The notes below the pieces were generated by a model that worked only from the letters and a program-made list of their open reading frames with translations, did no database searches and had not been told where the DNA came from. The position numbers and the translations under genes were made by a program. A stretch of DNA of 64,000 bases from Chloroflexota bacterium (GTDB taxonomy: Bacteria; Chloroflexota; Anaerolineae; Anaerolineales; Villigracilaceae): NCBI GenBank assembly GCA_019873655.1, contig JAIOAU010000005.1:124001-188000 (forward strand), in the 5' to 3' direction. Positions 1 through 8,919 of the stretch are shown here, piece after piece (the first letter of the stretch is position 1; the number at the start of each line of letters is the position of its first letter).

Positions 1-2
1 TG

Positions 3-1310
3 ATGGGGGCCGAGGAGGAGGAAATCCCGCCCGAGGCGGCCGCGCCCGTCTTCGCGATGGAGACGCCGGACTGGTTGTCCTCGCTGCGGCCCGAGGAGGG
101 GTCCAAGCCCTTCGCCGAGGAAACAGGCCAACCCCCGTCCGAAGAGACGGGGGGAGAAATCGCGCCCGCCGAACTTCCTTCCTGGGTGCAGGCCATGCGC
201 CCGGTCGAAGCGGTGGTTTCCGAGGTCGAACTCCCCGAGACGGAAGAAGAGCAGGTCGTCGAGTCGCAGGGGCCGCTGGCCGGGCTGCGAGGGGTGCTGC
301 CGGCCGCGCCGGGTCTGGGAGCGGTGCGCAAGCCGCCTCCGTATTCCATCAAACTGAGAGTAGATGAGGCCCAGCAGCGTTACGCCGCCTATCTGGAGCA
401 ACTGGTCACGCGCGAAAATCAGCCCCGCCGGGCGACGGCGGCGGCCAGAGCGGGAGCGGCCAATTGGCTGCGCTGGCTGATCGCCCTGCTCCTGCTGCTA
501 GTGGTCGGCCTGCCGCTCCTCGGCGGCATGCGCCTGGATGGAGTCCATCAATTCCTGACGCCGCCCGACGTAGCGGCGGCCAGCGATTTGGTCAGCGCCC
601 TGCCCGACAACGCGCCAGTGCTGGTGGCTTTCGACTACCAACCGGCGCTGGCGGGAGAACTGGAGGCCGCCGCCGGCCCGCTCATGCACCATCTGTTCTA
701 TCGCGGGGCGCGCCTGACCCTCGTCTCGACCAATCCCATGGGGCCGGCTCTGGCCGAACACTTCATGGGTCGCATGGCGGAGACCCACAATTTCCAGCCG
801 GCCGATCGTTATCTCAACCTGGGCTACCTGGCGGGCGGAGCGGCGGGCGTCTTTGACTTCATCCTCTACCCGCTTTCCTACGTCCCCTCGACGGGCGCGG
901 CCGACCCGCTCCAGTCCGCGCCTCTGCGCGGGGTTCAGCAGTTGTCGGATTACGCCCTGATCGTGGTCCTGACCGACGACGCCGATACCGGCCGCATCTG
1001 GGTCGAACAACTGACCGCGGCGGGCCTGCACGGCGAGATTCCCCTGGTGATGGTGGTCTCGGCCCAGGCCGAACCGATGATGCGCCCGTATTATGACTCG
1101 CGCCAAATGGACGGCCTGGTGAGCGGCCTGGCCGGCGCCCGTTTCTACGAACAACGGGTCAGCCTGCCGGTCGAGACGACGGCCCCTTACTGGAGCGCCT
1201 TCAGCCTGGGAATGCTCCTGGTCGTCATCACACTCGCGGTCGGCGGCGCCTGGAACGCCGTTCAGGCCTGGCGCAACCGCAAGCCGGTCATCGAGGAGAA
1301 AGAAGACTGA
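3..1310 (+). CDS. Membrane protein with WLSSLRP-type motifs (possibly 5'-truncated)
   Basis: I do not recognise the family. The first ~150 residues are acidic and Pro/Glu-rich and contain two related motifs, PDWLSSLRP (residues 22-30) and PSWVQAMRP (59-67). A transmembrane segment follows at about 155-175, then a ~220-residue extracytoplasmic-type domain, and a second membrane segment at about 397-417 before a basic tail. The ATG is only two bases from the window edge, so the true start may lie upstream. The next gene begins 2 bp after the stop, and the two membrane proteins probably form one operon with the MutL-like gene. The function is unknown; the paired W..LRP motifs may be short docking or interaction motifs, which is inference. 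Confidence 0.8.
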   Translation: MGAEEEEIPPEAAAPVFAMETPDWLSSLRPEEGSKPFAEETGQPPSEETGGEIAPAELPSWVQAMRPVEAVVSEVELPETEEEQVVESQGPLAGLRGVLPAAPGLGAVRKPPPYSIKLRVDEAQQRYAAYLEQLVTRENQPRRATAAARAGAANWLRWLIALLLLLVVGLPLLGGMRLDGVHQFLTPPDVAAASDLVSALPDNAPVLVAFDYQPALAGELEAAAGPLMHHLFYRGARLTLVSTNPMGPALAEHFMGRMAETHNFQPADRYLNLGYLAGGAAGVFDFILYPLSYVPSTGAADPLQSAPLRGVQQLSDYALIVVLTDDADTGRIWVEQLTAAGLHGEIPLVMVVSAQAEPMMRPYYDSRQMDGLVSGLAGARFYEQRVSLPVETTAPYWSAFSLGMLLVVITLAVGGAWNAVQAWRNRKPVIEEKED

Positions 1311-1312
1311 CC

Positions 1313-1975
1313 ATGACCAGTATGCCCTCGACCGAATGGATTGCCGGCCTGGTCAGTTTCCTGCTGACCGTGATGGTCTTCTCTTACTTGTGGAAAGACA
1401 ATGCGCTCTTCCGGCTGGCAGTCTATCTTTTCGTCGGCGTTTCGGCCGGTTACGTCGGCGCGGTGGCTTGCCGCCAGGTGTTGCTGCCGCGTCTGATTCT
1501 GCCGCTCCTGGAGGGCGATCTTCTGGCCGCCTTCCCGCTCCTGCTGGGACTGGCGCTGCTGGGCAAGTTGTCCCGGCGCACCGCCGCCTTGGGGAATCCC
1601 TCCCTGGCGTTGATGGTCGGCGTGGGGACGGCGGTGGCGATCGGCGGGGCTGTCTTGGGTACGCTCATCCCCCAGGTGCAGGCCACCATCAACAATTTCG
1701 AACTGGACCCGGCCCGCTCGATGGCCGAACAAATCCTGGACGCCAGCACCTTCCTGGTAGGGACGGTCACCACGCTGGTCTATTTCCACTACAGCGCCCG
1801 GCCGGGGGCGCAAGGCCCCCAACGCAGCAAACTGGTCACCCTGCTGGGCTGGGTGGGGCAGATTTTCATCGCCATCACCTTTGGCGTGATCTTCGCCGGC
1901 GTCTATGCCGCCGCGCTGACGGCCTTGATTGAGCGCCTGAGTTCTCTGCGCCTCTTCCTGGGATCGTTGTTCTGA
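1313..1975 (+). CDS. Multi-pass membrane protein of unknown function
   Basis: The 220-residue product is mostly hydrophobic, with about six predicted membrane helices and short loops; the longest polar stretch lies between helices 4 and 5 (around residues 120-140 and 160-180). No catalytic motif is visible. It starts 2 bp after the stop of the upstream membrane protein, with a GAGGAG-like sequence inside that gene's 3' end, and is followed 5 bp later by the MutL-like gene. This tight packing suggests that the three products work together at the membrane. Family not recognised. Confidence 0.8.
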   Translation: MTSMPSTEWIAGLVSFLLTVMVFSYLWKDNALFRLAVYLFVGVSAGYVGAVACRQVLLPRLILPLLEGDLLAAFPLLLGLALLGKLSRRTAALGNPSLALMVGVGTAVAIGGAVLGTLIPQVQATINNFELDPARSMAEQILDASTFLVGTVTTLVYFHYSARPGAQGPQRSKLVTLLGWVGQIFIAITFGVIFAGVYAAALTALIERLSSLRLFLGSLF

Positions 1976-1980
1976 CGCCT

Positions 1981-3732
1981 ATGCCTGCTTCGCTGATCGA
2001 CGCTGACTCTCTGCTCGCCATCGACATCGGAACGGTCACCACCCGCGCCGTGCTCTTCGACGTCGTCGAGGGTCATTACCGCTTTGTGGCCATCGGCCAG
2101 GCGCCCAGCACGGCCGCCGCCCCCTTCCGCGATGTCAGCGAGGGGGTGCGTCAGGCCATCGAAAACCTGCAGGCCATCACCGGCCGCACCCTGCTGACCA
2201 ACGACCACAAACTCATCATGCCCGTCCAGAACGGTCTGGGCGTGGACACCTTCGCCGCTTCGCTCTCGGCCGGCCCGCCCATCAAGACGGTGGTGGCTGG
2301 CCTGCTGGCCGACGTCTCGCTGGAGAGCGTCAAACGCCTGGCGCGTTCTACCTACGCCCGCGTGGTCGAGACGCTGGGGATGAACGACCAGCGCAAGCCG
2401 GAAGAACAGATCGACAGCATCCTGCGGCTGCGCCCGGACCTGATTCTGATCGCCGGCGGAACGGACGGCGGCGCGACCCGCTCGGTGCAAAAACTGATCG
2501 AGGTGATCGGCCTGGCCTGCTACCTTCTGCCAGCCGAAATCCGGCCGGTGATTTTGTACGCCGGCAACAACGCCCTGGCGGCGGAGGTCAAATCCGCCCT
2601 CGAACCGCTCTCCTCGGCCCTCTACATCAGCCCCAACCTGCGCCCCACCCTGGAGACGGAGGACCTCCAGCCGGCCCAGCGCATCCTGGCCGAACACTAC
2701 ACCCAAACCCGCCGCCGCCAGATGAGCGGCCTGGACGAATTGAACGCCTGGGCCGGCGGTATGCTCGTCCCGACCGCCTATGCTACCGGGCGCATGATTC
2801 GCTTCCTGAGCCAGGATTCACAAAATGGAATCCTGGGGGTAGATATCGGCGCTTCGGCGGTCAGCGTGGCGGCCGGCTTCGGCGGCGAACTGACGATGGG
2901 CGTGTATCCGCAATTGGGGCTGGGCGAGTCGCTCCCCGGTCTGCTGCGTTACACCAGCCTGGATGACATTTTGCGCTGGATTCCCCTCGATTTGCCAGCC
3001 GATGTCGTTCAGCAATACCTGTACCAGAAGGCGCTCTACCCGGGCAGCGTCCCGGCGCTGCCCGAGGACCTGGCCATCGAACAGGGCGTGGCCCGCCAGG
3101 CGCTGCACCTGGCGGTGCAGGCAGCCGCCAGAGATTTCCCGGCCGGCGTGAAACGGCTGGGCGCAGGCCTCTTGCCTCCTCTCGACCTGATCCTGGGCGG
3201 CGGCGGCATTCTGACCCAGGCCCCGACGCGCGGCCAGAGCCTGTTGATGCTGCTGGACGCCATCCAGCCGACCGGCTGCGTCACCGTCTTTCTCGATCAG
3301 AACGGCCTGTTGCCCGCCTTGGGCGCGGCGGCCAGCCGCAACCCGCTCCTGCCGGTGCAAGTCATCGAATCGGGCGCTTTCCTGCGCCTGGCGACGGTCG
3401 TCGCCCCGGTCGTCTCGGCCCGCCTGGGCACGCCCGTCCTGGATGTCCGGCTGGTGGATCAGAGCGGCAACGAAACGCGCCTGAACGTCAAGCAGGGCGC
3501 TCTGGAGATGCTCCCCCTTACGCCCGGACACTCAGGCCGTCTGTTCGTCCGTCCGCTTCATCATGCGGACATCGGCTTCGGCCCCGGCCGCGCCCCGGCG
3601 CAGGGCATACCGGTCAGCGGGGCGGTGCTGGGCGTGGTCATCGACGCGCGCGGCCGTCCGCTGCGTTTCCCGGCCGATCACGTCCGGCGGCGCGAAATCA
3701 TCAAAAAGTGGCTGTGGACGCTGGGAGGCTAG
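1981..3732 (+). CDS. MutL/GlmL-like ASKHA-fold ATPase
   Basis: This 583-residue protein has the signature of the MutL (GlmL) family, whose founding member is encoded beside coenzyme-B12-dependent glutamate mutase and is thought to act as a reactivating chaperone. Visible ASKHA elements are an N-terminal phosphate-1 loop (AIDIGTVTTRAV), IAGGTDGGA, a second phosphate-type loop (GVDIGASAVSVAAG) and GGGGILT in the C-terminal half. No mutase subunits lie nearby. Instead it sits between membrane proteins and a surface protein, so the role here is probably not glutamate mutase repair; ATP-dependent activation or a cell-envelope function are possibilities. No convincing Shine-Dalgarno precedes the ATG, but the frame is well supported by the family motifs. 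Confidence 0.85.
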   Translation: MPASLIDADSLLAIDIGTVTTRAVLFDVVEGHYRFVAIGQAPSTAAAPFRDVSEGVRQAIENLQAITGRTLLTNDHKLIMPVQNGLGVDTFAASLSAGPPIKTVVAGLLADVSLESVKRLARSTYARVVETLGMNDQRKPEEQIDSILRLRPDLILIAGGTDGGATRSVQKLIEVIGLACYLLPAEIRPVILYAGNNALAAEVKSALEPLSSALYISPNLRPTLETEDLQPAQRILAEHYTQTRRRQMSGLDELNAWAGGMLVPTAYATGRMIRFLSQDSQNGILGVDIGASAVSVAAGFGGELTMGVYPQLGLGESLPGLLRYTSLDDILRWIPLDLPADVVQQYLYQKALYPGSVPALPEDLAIEQGVARQALHLAVQAAARDFPAGVKRLGAGLLPPLDLILGGGGILTQAPTRGQSLLMLLDAIQPTGCVTVFLDQNGLLPALGAAASRNPLLPVQVIESGAFLRLATVVAPVVSARLGTPVLDVRLVDQSGNETRLNVKQGALEMLPLTPGHSGRLFVRPLHHADIGFGPGRAPAQGIPVSGAVLGVVIDARGRPLRFPADHVRRREIIKKWLWTLGG

Positions 3733-3737
3733 AGATT

Positions 3738-4793
3738 ATGCTGGCGCCTGTGACGCACATCCTGCCGCTGACTACCCTCCGCCGCGAACGGCTGCTGCCG
3801 GTGCCGGGCCGGGTGGTGGTGCGCCTGGACCAGAAAGTCAACCCGGTGGACGTCATCGCCGAGGCGGTGATGGGCACAGAACACGTCCTCTATGACGTTG
3901 CCCGCGCCTTTGGCGTCCGGCCCGAGGCAGCCGACAAGATGATGCGGGTCAGCAACAACGAGACCGTCCAGCGCGGTCAGGTGATCGCCCAGTCGGCCGG
4001 CCTGATTCCGCGCACCTTCCGCGCCGACCGCGACGGACGGGTGGTCGCGGCGGGCGGCGGCCAGGTGCTGCTGGAGGTCGGCGGCGGGACGGTCGAACTG
4101 TACGCCGGACTGCCCGGCGTGGTCACCCGCATCATCCCTGAGCGGGGGGCCGAAATCACCTTCATCGGCGCGTTGCTGCAAGGGGTGTGGGGAAACGGAC
4201 GGGTGGACACCGGCCTGATGCTCCCCCTCCTGAGTCAACCCGATGAGGTCCTCAAACCCGGCCGGCTGGACGTCAGCCTGCGCGGCTCGGTGCTGCTGGC
4301 CGGTCATTGCGGCGAGGCGGCCGTCTTGCAGGCGGCGGCGGAACTGCCGGTGCGCGGCCTGATTCTGGCGAGCATGTCTCCGGCGCTGATTCCGCTGGCC
4401 CTGCAAATGCGTTATCCCATCGTGGTCATGGACGGCTTTGGCCGCCAGGCGATGAACGCCGTGGCCTTCAAATTGCTCGCCACAAACGTCAAACGCGAAA
4501 CGACCCTGTGCGCCGAACCTTATGATCGCCACACCGGGACGCGGCCCGAAATCCTGATTCCGCTGCCAGCGGGTCAATCGCCCGCTCCGCCGCGCGACAT
4601 CGAGGCGTTTGCCCCCAATCAGCGCGTGCGCCTCTGCCGCGCCCCGCACCTGGGAGAGGCGGCCACCCTGCTGACCTTGTTGCCCGGCCTGACGACCATG
4701 CCCAGCGGAATCCGCGTCCCGGCCGCCGAAGTCAAACTGGAAAGCGGCGAGCAGATTGTCGTGCCGCTGGCCAATCTGGAAATCCTGGGGTGA
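3738..4793 (+). CDS. Conserved protein of unknown function, MutL-associated
   Basis: I chose the ATG at 3738 because GGAGG lies 10-14 bp upstream; an in-frame start at 3708 would overlap the MutL-like gene. The 351-residue soluble protein has an N-terminal part with LPVPGRVVVRLDQKVNPVDVIAEA and a Gly/Val-rich beta segment (around residues 70-130) that reads like a barrel-sandwich or biotinyl-like fold. A second segment around 185-240 resembles an alternating beta/alpha sub-domain. There are no signal peptide and no recognised catalytic motif. Its position directly after the MutL-like gene suggests a functional partnership (inference). Confidence 0.8.
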   Translation: MLAPVTHILPLTTLRRERLLPVPGRVVVRLDQKVNPVDVIAEAVMGTEHVLYDVARAFGVRPEAADKMMRVSNNETVQRGQVIAQSAGLIPRTFRADRDGRVVAAGGGQVLLEVGGGTVELYAGLPGVVTRIIPERGAEITFIGALLQGVWGNGRVDTGLMLPLLSQPDEVLKPGRLDVSLRGSVLLAGHCGEAAVLQAAAELPVRGLILASMSPALIPLALQMRYPIVVMDGFGRQAMNAVAFKLLATNVKRETTLCAEPYDRHTGTRPEILIPLPAGQSPAPPRDIEAFAPNQRVRLCRAPHLGEAATLLTLLPGLTTMPSGIRVPAAEVKLESGEQIVVPLANLEILG

Positions 4794-4799
4794 TATAAT
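4791..4799 (+). promoter_or_regulatory. Extended -10 promoter element
   Basis: TGATATAAT matches an extended -10 (TGnTATAAT) and overlaps the TGA stop of the preceding gene. A start near 4806 would give a short leader carrying the AGGAGG (4811-4816) of the surface-protein gene. No good -35 is visible, as is common for extended -10 promoters. Confidence 0.5.
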
Positions 4800-4821
4800 T
4801 GAGACAAGCGAGGAGGACGAC

Positions 4822-5370
4822 ATGTTGGACGAAGACTCAACCATGGACGTGGAAGGCGAACCCACCCCTCCCGAAGGGGAATCGAACAATCGCACTTTCT
4901 TGATCGTAGGGGGCATCCTGGCCGCGATTGTGCTGCTGACCCTCATCTGCATGGCCGTCTATGTGGTGGTGACCCTGCCAAACCGGCAGGCGCAGCGCGC
5001 CGCCGAACAGACGGCGATTGCCACCCAGAACCTGGGCCTGTCGATGCAGATGACGGCCACCGCCGACGCGGCGCTCTGGACCCCGACGCTGCCATCCCCC
5101 ACCCCGCCGCCGGCTACCCCCAGCTCGACGCCGGTCGTGGCGATGCCTTCCGAATCGCCCACCCCTGACATGCTGCCGTTGACTCAAACGATGGCGTATC
5201 TGCGCACCCAGGTGGAAATCAGCCGGCTGACCCCCACCGGGACGCTCGGCCTGCCGCGCAGCGGCTTTGCCGACGAGGTCGGCCTGCCGGGATTGTTCAT
5301 CGCCGCAGCGGCGCTGGTGGTGGTCATTCTCCTCGCCCGCCGTTTGCGCAGCGTGCCGGTCAGAAAATAA
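4822..5370 (+). CDS. Surface protein with TM anchor and LPxTG-like C-terminal sorting signal
   Basis: The ATG at 4822 is preceded by a strong AGGAGG (4811-4816). The 182-residue product has an acidic N-terminus, a membrane segment around residues 28-55, a Thr/Pro-rich linker rich in TPTLPSPTPPPATP-type sequence, and a C-terminal block beginning LPRSGFADEVGLPGLF (from residue 144) followed by a hydrophobic helix and a RRLRSVPVRK tail. This tripartite end is the layout of a sortase sorting signal, with Ser replacing the usual Thr of LPxTG. A sortase is not encoded in the window. The protein may be a spacer or stalk holding something outside the membrane. It is followed by a terminator. Confidence 0.75.
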   Translation: MLDEDSTMDVEGEPTPPEGESNNRTFLIVGGILAAIVLLTLICMAVYVVVTLPNRQAQRAAEQTAIATQNLGLSMQMTATADAALWTPTLPSPTPPPATPSSTPVVAMPSESPTPDMLPLTQTMAYLRTQVEISRLTPTGTLGLPRSGFADEVGLPGLFIAAAALVVVILLARRLRSVPVRK

Positions 5371-5405
5371 CCCCCCGCAGGATTTCCCCACAGACAATAA
5401 AAACG

Positions 5406-5442
5406 CGCAGAGACCACCCAGGGAGGTGGTTTCTGCGTTTTT
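5406..5442 (+). terminator. Rho-independent terminator after the surface-protein gene
   Basis: A 13-bp stem (CGCAGAGACCACC with GGTGGTTTCTGCG) closes on a short loop and is followed by TTTTT. It lies 36 bp after the stop codon and closes the plus-strand operon that starts at the window edge. Confidence 0.85.
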
Positions 5443-5518
5443 CTTAACCGTATGCGGCGGCCGGCCTTCTGCCCTGTATTTCGTTGTAAGTGCGGGCGCT
5501 CAAAAAGCGTCCGGAGGT

Positions 5519-5697
5519 ATTCCTTCCGCTCTGAAAGGATTCGCCCCGGCCTCATCCCTGCTGCTTCGGATGGGCTTTGCCCCGACCCCATTTCTTCCGT
5601 TTCGGAGGCGCTTCGCCCTGGCCTCATTTCTTCTGCTTCGGAGGGGCTTCGCCCCGGCTCCATTTCTTCCGTTTCGGAGGGGCTTCGCCCCGACTTT
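5519..5697. repeat. Tandem array of five 36-bp hairpin-bearing repeats
   Basis: Five head-to-tail 36-bp units start at about 5519, 5554, 5590, 5626 and 5662; the last three are nearly identical. Each unit carries TTTCGGAGG followed by an imperfect palindrome GGGGCTTCGCCCC, so the array can fold into successive small hairpins on either strand. Because 36 is divisible by three, every frame reads as a 12-residue repeat (for example SEGLRPGSISSV), which produces open frames that I do not regard as genes. The array fills the gap between a terminator and the 3' end of the phosphohexomutase gene. Confidence 0.85.
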
Positions 5698-5719
5698 CCT
5701 CTCCGCCCGAAACGCGCCC

Positions 5720-7180
5720 TCAAGTCACGCTGGCGGCGACGCTCTCCCCGTAAGCGAGCAAAGCGCGTACCATTTCCTGACTGCGGCCCTCGGCGTAGAC
5801 GCGCAAAACTGGTTCGGTGCCGGAGGGACGGATCAGCAGCCAGGAATCGTCTTTCAGCAGATACTTGACGCCATCCTGTCGCCCGATTTCGACCACTTTC
5901 TGGCCGCCGATTTCGGCGGGCGCGTGGTCGGTCAGGTAACGGGTCATCGTCTCTTTGGAGACCGGACGTTTCAGGCGCAAGTCGCTGCGCTCGTAGAAAG
6001 CCGGTCCCACGTCGGCCAGCAGTTCCTCCACCAGGACGGAGAGGGGTTTGCGCGCCGCGGCGATGATTTCGACCAGCAGCAAGCCCATGATCGGCCCATC
6101 GCCCTCGGGAATATGGCCCTTGAAGGAGATGCCGCCCGATTCCTCGCCGCCGATGAGCACGTCCTCGCTCAACATGTAATCGGCAATATGGTTGAACCCG
6201 ACCGGCGTCTCGTACAGTTTCAGGCCGTAGCGCTTCGCCAGCCGGTCCACCATCCGGGTGGTCGAAACCGTGCGCACCACCGCTCCGCTCCAGCCGCGCT
6301 GTTCGACCAGGTAGCGTAGCGCCAGAGCCATGATTTTGTGCGGATCCACGAAATGGCCGCGCTCGTCCATCGCGCCGATGCGGTCGGCGTCGCCGTCGGT
6401 GGCCAGGCCGAAGTTGCCCATGCCGGTGCTGATGGCGCCGGCCAGCGCGCCCAGGTACTTGGCAATCGGCTCGGGGTGGACGTTGCCGAAACCGGGATTC
6501 ATCTCGCCGCGAATCTCGGTCACCTCGCAGCCGGTTCCTTGCAGGAAGGCTTTGATCACGCCCCGGCCCGAACCGTACATCGAATCGACCACGAAGCGCT
6601 GAGGGTTATCGGCGATGATGTCCGTGTTGATGAGCGTGCGCAGGTGATCGAAGTAGGCCGGCAAGGGGTTGAATTTCTGAATCAGGCCTTGTTCGCGGGC
6701 CACGTCGAAGTCCATCAGGTTGGGGCCGCGGGCGCGTTCTTCATTGTCATTGAGGTAGATTTCCACCCGTTTGCATTGTTCGGGCAGCGCCGACCCGCCG
6801 TAGGCGGCTTTCAATTTGACTCCGTTGTAACGCGGGGCGTTGTGCGAGGCGGTGATGACCACGCCGGCAATGGCGCGGTGATACTTGACGGCATACGAAA
6901 TCGCCGGGGTGGGCGCGTCGGCCTGGGTCAGCAGAACGGTGAACCCGTTGGCCGCCAGGACGCGCGCCACCTCGCCAGCGTAGCGGTCGGAAAGGAAACG
7001 GGTGTCGAAGCCGACGACCACTTTGCGCGGGTCGGGGGTGAGGCCGCCATTGCCTACCTGGCCCCAGTCGGCGGAGGCCAGGGCGTCGGCGATGGCTTGG
7101 GTGAGCATGCGCAGGTTGCTGAAGGTGAAGGTGTCTGAGATGACGGCGCGCCAGCCGTCCGTCCCGAAATGGATGGTCAT
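5720..7180 (-). CDS. Phosphoglucomutase/phosphomannomutase (alpha-D-phosphohexomutase)
   Basis: This enzyme moves a phosphate between C6 and C1 of a hexose (or hexosamine) phosphate, feeding sugar-nucleotide synthesis or glycogen metabolism. The 486-residue protein has all family signatures: FGTDGWRA at the N-terminus, the phosphoserine loop TASHNAP (Ser112), the metal-binding DGDADR (262-267), the sugar-binding GGEESGG (344-350) and RPSGTEP in the C-terminal phosphate-binding domain. Length is normal. Substrate (Glc, Man or GlcN) cannot be fixed from sequence alone. It is the last gene of the minus-strand group; its 3' end abuts the 36-bp repeat array. Confidence 0.93.
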   Translation of the reverse strand: MTIHFGTDGWRAVISDTFTFSNLRMLTQAIADALASADWGQVGNGGLTPDPRKVVVGFDTRFLSDRYAGEVARVLAANGFTVLLTQADAPTPAISYAVKYHRAIAGVVITASHNAPRYNGVKLKAAYGGSALPEQCKRVEIYLNDNEERARGPNLMDFDVAREQGLIQKFNPLPAYFDHLRTLINTDIIADNPQRFVVDSMYGSGRGVIKAFLQGTGCEVTEIRGEMNPGFGNVHPEPIAKYLGALAGAISTGMGNFGLATDGDADRIGAMDERGHFVDPHKIMALALRYLVEQRGWSGAVVRTVSTTRMVDRLAKRYGLKLYETPVGFNHIADYMLSEDVLIGGEESGGISFKGHIPEGDGPIMGLLLVEIIAAARKPLSVLVEELLADVGPAFYERSDLRLKRPVSKETMTRYLTDHAPAEIGGQKVVEIGRQDGVKYLLKDDSWLLIRPSGTEPVLRVYAEGRSQEMVRALLAYGESVAASVT

Positions 7181-7211
7181 GAGAGGATCTCCAAGATATG
7201 GAATGAAATGC

Positions 7212-8399
7212 TTATGGATTGGGCGCCGGGGTGGCCGTGACCAGCACGGCTTGCAGGATCCAGCCTTCGATGCCGTTGGCGGTGCGGATTCGCACCCAGA
7301 CGGTGTTGTTGACCTGGCGCGTCTCCGGTAGGACTTCCACCAGGGTGTCGTTGAGCAGCGAGTTGACCACGCTGCCGCTGCCCGGCTCGGAGCGAATCAC
7401 CGCCCCGTCGCCGATGGGGGAATTGATGCGGGCGTAGACCGGCGTCGGCTGCGGCGTGGGGGTGGGCGAAGGAGTCGGGGTCGGCTCGACGCGCGGCAGG
7501 GTGGGAGTGGCCGTCGGCGGCGGCGTGGGGGTCTCGGTCGGCGGCGCGGGGGTGGCGGAGGGCAGCGCCGCGGTCGGGGTGACGGTCGGCGGCGGGCCGG
7601 GCAGACCGGGGATGAAGTACGAACCGAGGCCGGTCAGCACGACCAGGCCCGTCAGGGCGAGCAACGCCACCAGGCCGGTGAGAGGGACGCCGACGGCTCT
7701 GACCGGCCGGAAACGCAGAACGGCCAGGGTGATCATCCCGGCCAGGGTGGCCAGCGAAAGATGGACCAGGAAGACCAGCACGCCGTCGGGCCAGGCGCGC
7801 CCGCTGCCCAGGCCCAGCCCAAAACCGGCCGCGCCCAGCGGCAGGTACAGTTCGTAGGTCAGCATGACGCTCGGCAGGATGGGTTTGTCCTCCGAGCGGA
7901 TGAAAGAGATGACCAGCAGCACCGCGCCGATGGTCAGCACCATCAGGTTCGGCCACCAGAGATGCGAATGGATGCTGGCCTGTTGGAAGAAATCCCGCTC
8001 GACCAGCCGGGCGGCCAGCCCCGAAAGCAGGCCGCTGACGAAGACCAGCGCCCCGCCGACCAGCAGTCCGGCCAGGGTCAGCAGGAAGAAGCGCCACAGG
8101 CCGGTCGTGGAGGCCAGCGTCAGACCGACCCAGGGGGTCATCAGCGGCGCCAGGAGGATGCCCAGCAGGAGCAGGCTTTGCGCGTCCAGAATGAAACCCA
8201 GGCCGACGACAGCCCCGCAAAGCAGGGAAAAAATGAAGAATTCGACCGAAGGGAAAGCCCGGCGGGCCAGGCGGTTGATCAGCGCCGAGCGTTCGTCCTC
8301 ATCGGGCAGGACGAGGTAGCGGCGGGCGCGCCGGCGGCGCGGCGCCGGCGGCAGGCGGATGGGTTCGTCGGCAGGAGGCGGATTTTCGAGAAGACTCAT
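7212..8399 (-). CDS. DUF389-like membrane protein with C-terminal bacterial SH3 domain
   Basis: The 395-residue protein starts with a basic cytoplasmic stretch (RRRRAR), then six or seven membrane helices; the first pair contains GLGFILDAQSLLLLGILLAPLMTP, close to the DUF389 signature (GAM..SPLM.P). After the last helix comes a long Pro/Thr-rich linker (about residues 268-315), then an SH3b-type domain (INSPIGDGAVIRSEPGSGS to EGWILQAVL) that would lie outside the membrane. SH3b domains usually bind peptidoglycan or peptides, so the protein may tie a membrane module to the wall. Its ATG overlaps the stop of the HAD gene (ATGA), which indicates translational coupling. Confidence 0.8.
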   Translation of the reverse strand: MSLLENPPPADEPIRLPPAPRRRRARRYLVLPDEDERSALINRLARRAFPSVEFFIFSLLCGAVVGLGFILDAQSLLLLGILLAPLMTPWVGLTLASTTGLWRFFLLTLAGLLVGGALVFVSGLLSGLAARLVERDFFQQASIHSHLWWPNLMVLTIGAVLLVISFIRSEDKPILPSVMLTYELYLPLGAAGFGLGLGSGRAWPDGVLVFLVHLSLATLAGMITLAVLRFRPVRAVGVPLTGLVALLALTGLVVLTGLGSYFIPGLPGPPPTVTPTAALPSATPAPPTETPTPPPTATPTLPRVEPTPTPSPTPTPQPTPVYARINSPIGDGAVIRSEPGSGSVVNSLLNDTLVEVLPETRQVNNTVWVRIRTANGIEGWILQAVLVTATPAPNP

Positions 8400-8866
8400 G
8401 TCCGTAAACTCGCTACGATGCGCACCGGTTTGTCGAACAGGTCGAGGGCGGTCAGGATGTCGGGAACGACCAGGTCGGCGGCCAGCAGGCTGGAGGTCGC
8501 CGCGCCTTCGGGCGAGAGGACGCAGACGCCCAGGGCGGCCGTTTCCAGCATGGCGGCGTCGTTGGCGCCCTGGCCGATGGCAGCGACGCGCTCGGCTCCC
8601 AGGCGGCGCAGGTACTCGGCCTTTTGGGCGGCCTCGTCGCCGGGGCGGACGCGCACAGCCTGGAGGTTCAATTGGCGGTCGATCTCCGCCTGTCGGCCGT
8701 GGGTGTCGGCGGTCAGCAGGTGAATCTGCAAGCGGTCGCGCAGCGAGGCCAGCCGCCGCGCCACGCCCTCGATCAGCGCTCCATCCACGGCCAGGGTGCC
8801 GTTGACATCCAGGACGAGGTGTTCCAGTTGCAGCGTGCCGCGGCCGGGGATGGTCAATTCGATCAC
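8396..8866 (-). CDS. Small HAD-superfamily phosphatase (soluble P-type-ATPase-like)
   Basis: The start is probably the GTG at 8866 (VIELTIPGRG), because TATAAT lies just 6 bp upstream on the same strand, which puts the transcription start at or beside the start codon. The 156-residue product has the HAD nucleophile motif LVLDVNGTLAVDG, with Asn where phosphatases usually have the second Asp, motif II LLTADT, a conserved Lys region (AAQKAEYL), and motif III GQGANDAAML. This fits the cap-less subgroup resembling the phosphorylation domain of P-type ATPases. The substrate is unknown. It is coupled to the DUF389-like gene by a 4-bp overlap. Confidence 0.8.
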   Translation of the reverse strand: MIELTIPGRGTLQLEHLVLDVNGTLAVDGALIEGVARRLASLRDRLQIHLLTADTHGRQAEIDRQLNLQAVRVRPGDEAAQKAEYLRRLGAERVAAIGQGANDAAMLETAALGVCVLSPEGAATSSLLAADLVVPDILTALDLFDKPVRIVASLRT

Positions 8867-8872
8867 GGGCCT

Positions 8873-8878
8873 ATTATA
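8873..8878 (-). promoter_or_regulatory. -10 element for leaderless HAD mRNA
   Basis: A perfect TATAAT on the minus strand ends 6 bp before the GTG at 8866, so the predicted transcript begins at or beside the start codon. No clear -35 is seen. Confidence 0.5.
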
Positions 8879-8919
8879 CAACAGGCGGCCAAAGACGGGG
8901 AAAAAGGCGGCCAAAACCA

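Noticed and set aside
5184-5723. Open frame reading SETEEMGPG-like repeats through the 36-bp array
   Set aside because: All frames are open through the array because the period is a multiple of three; no start signal and no conserved protein.
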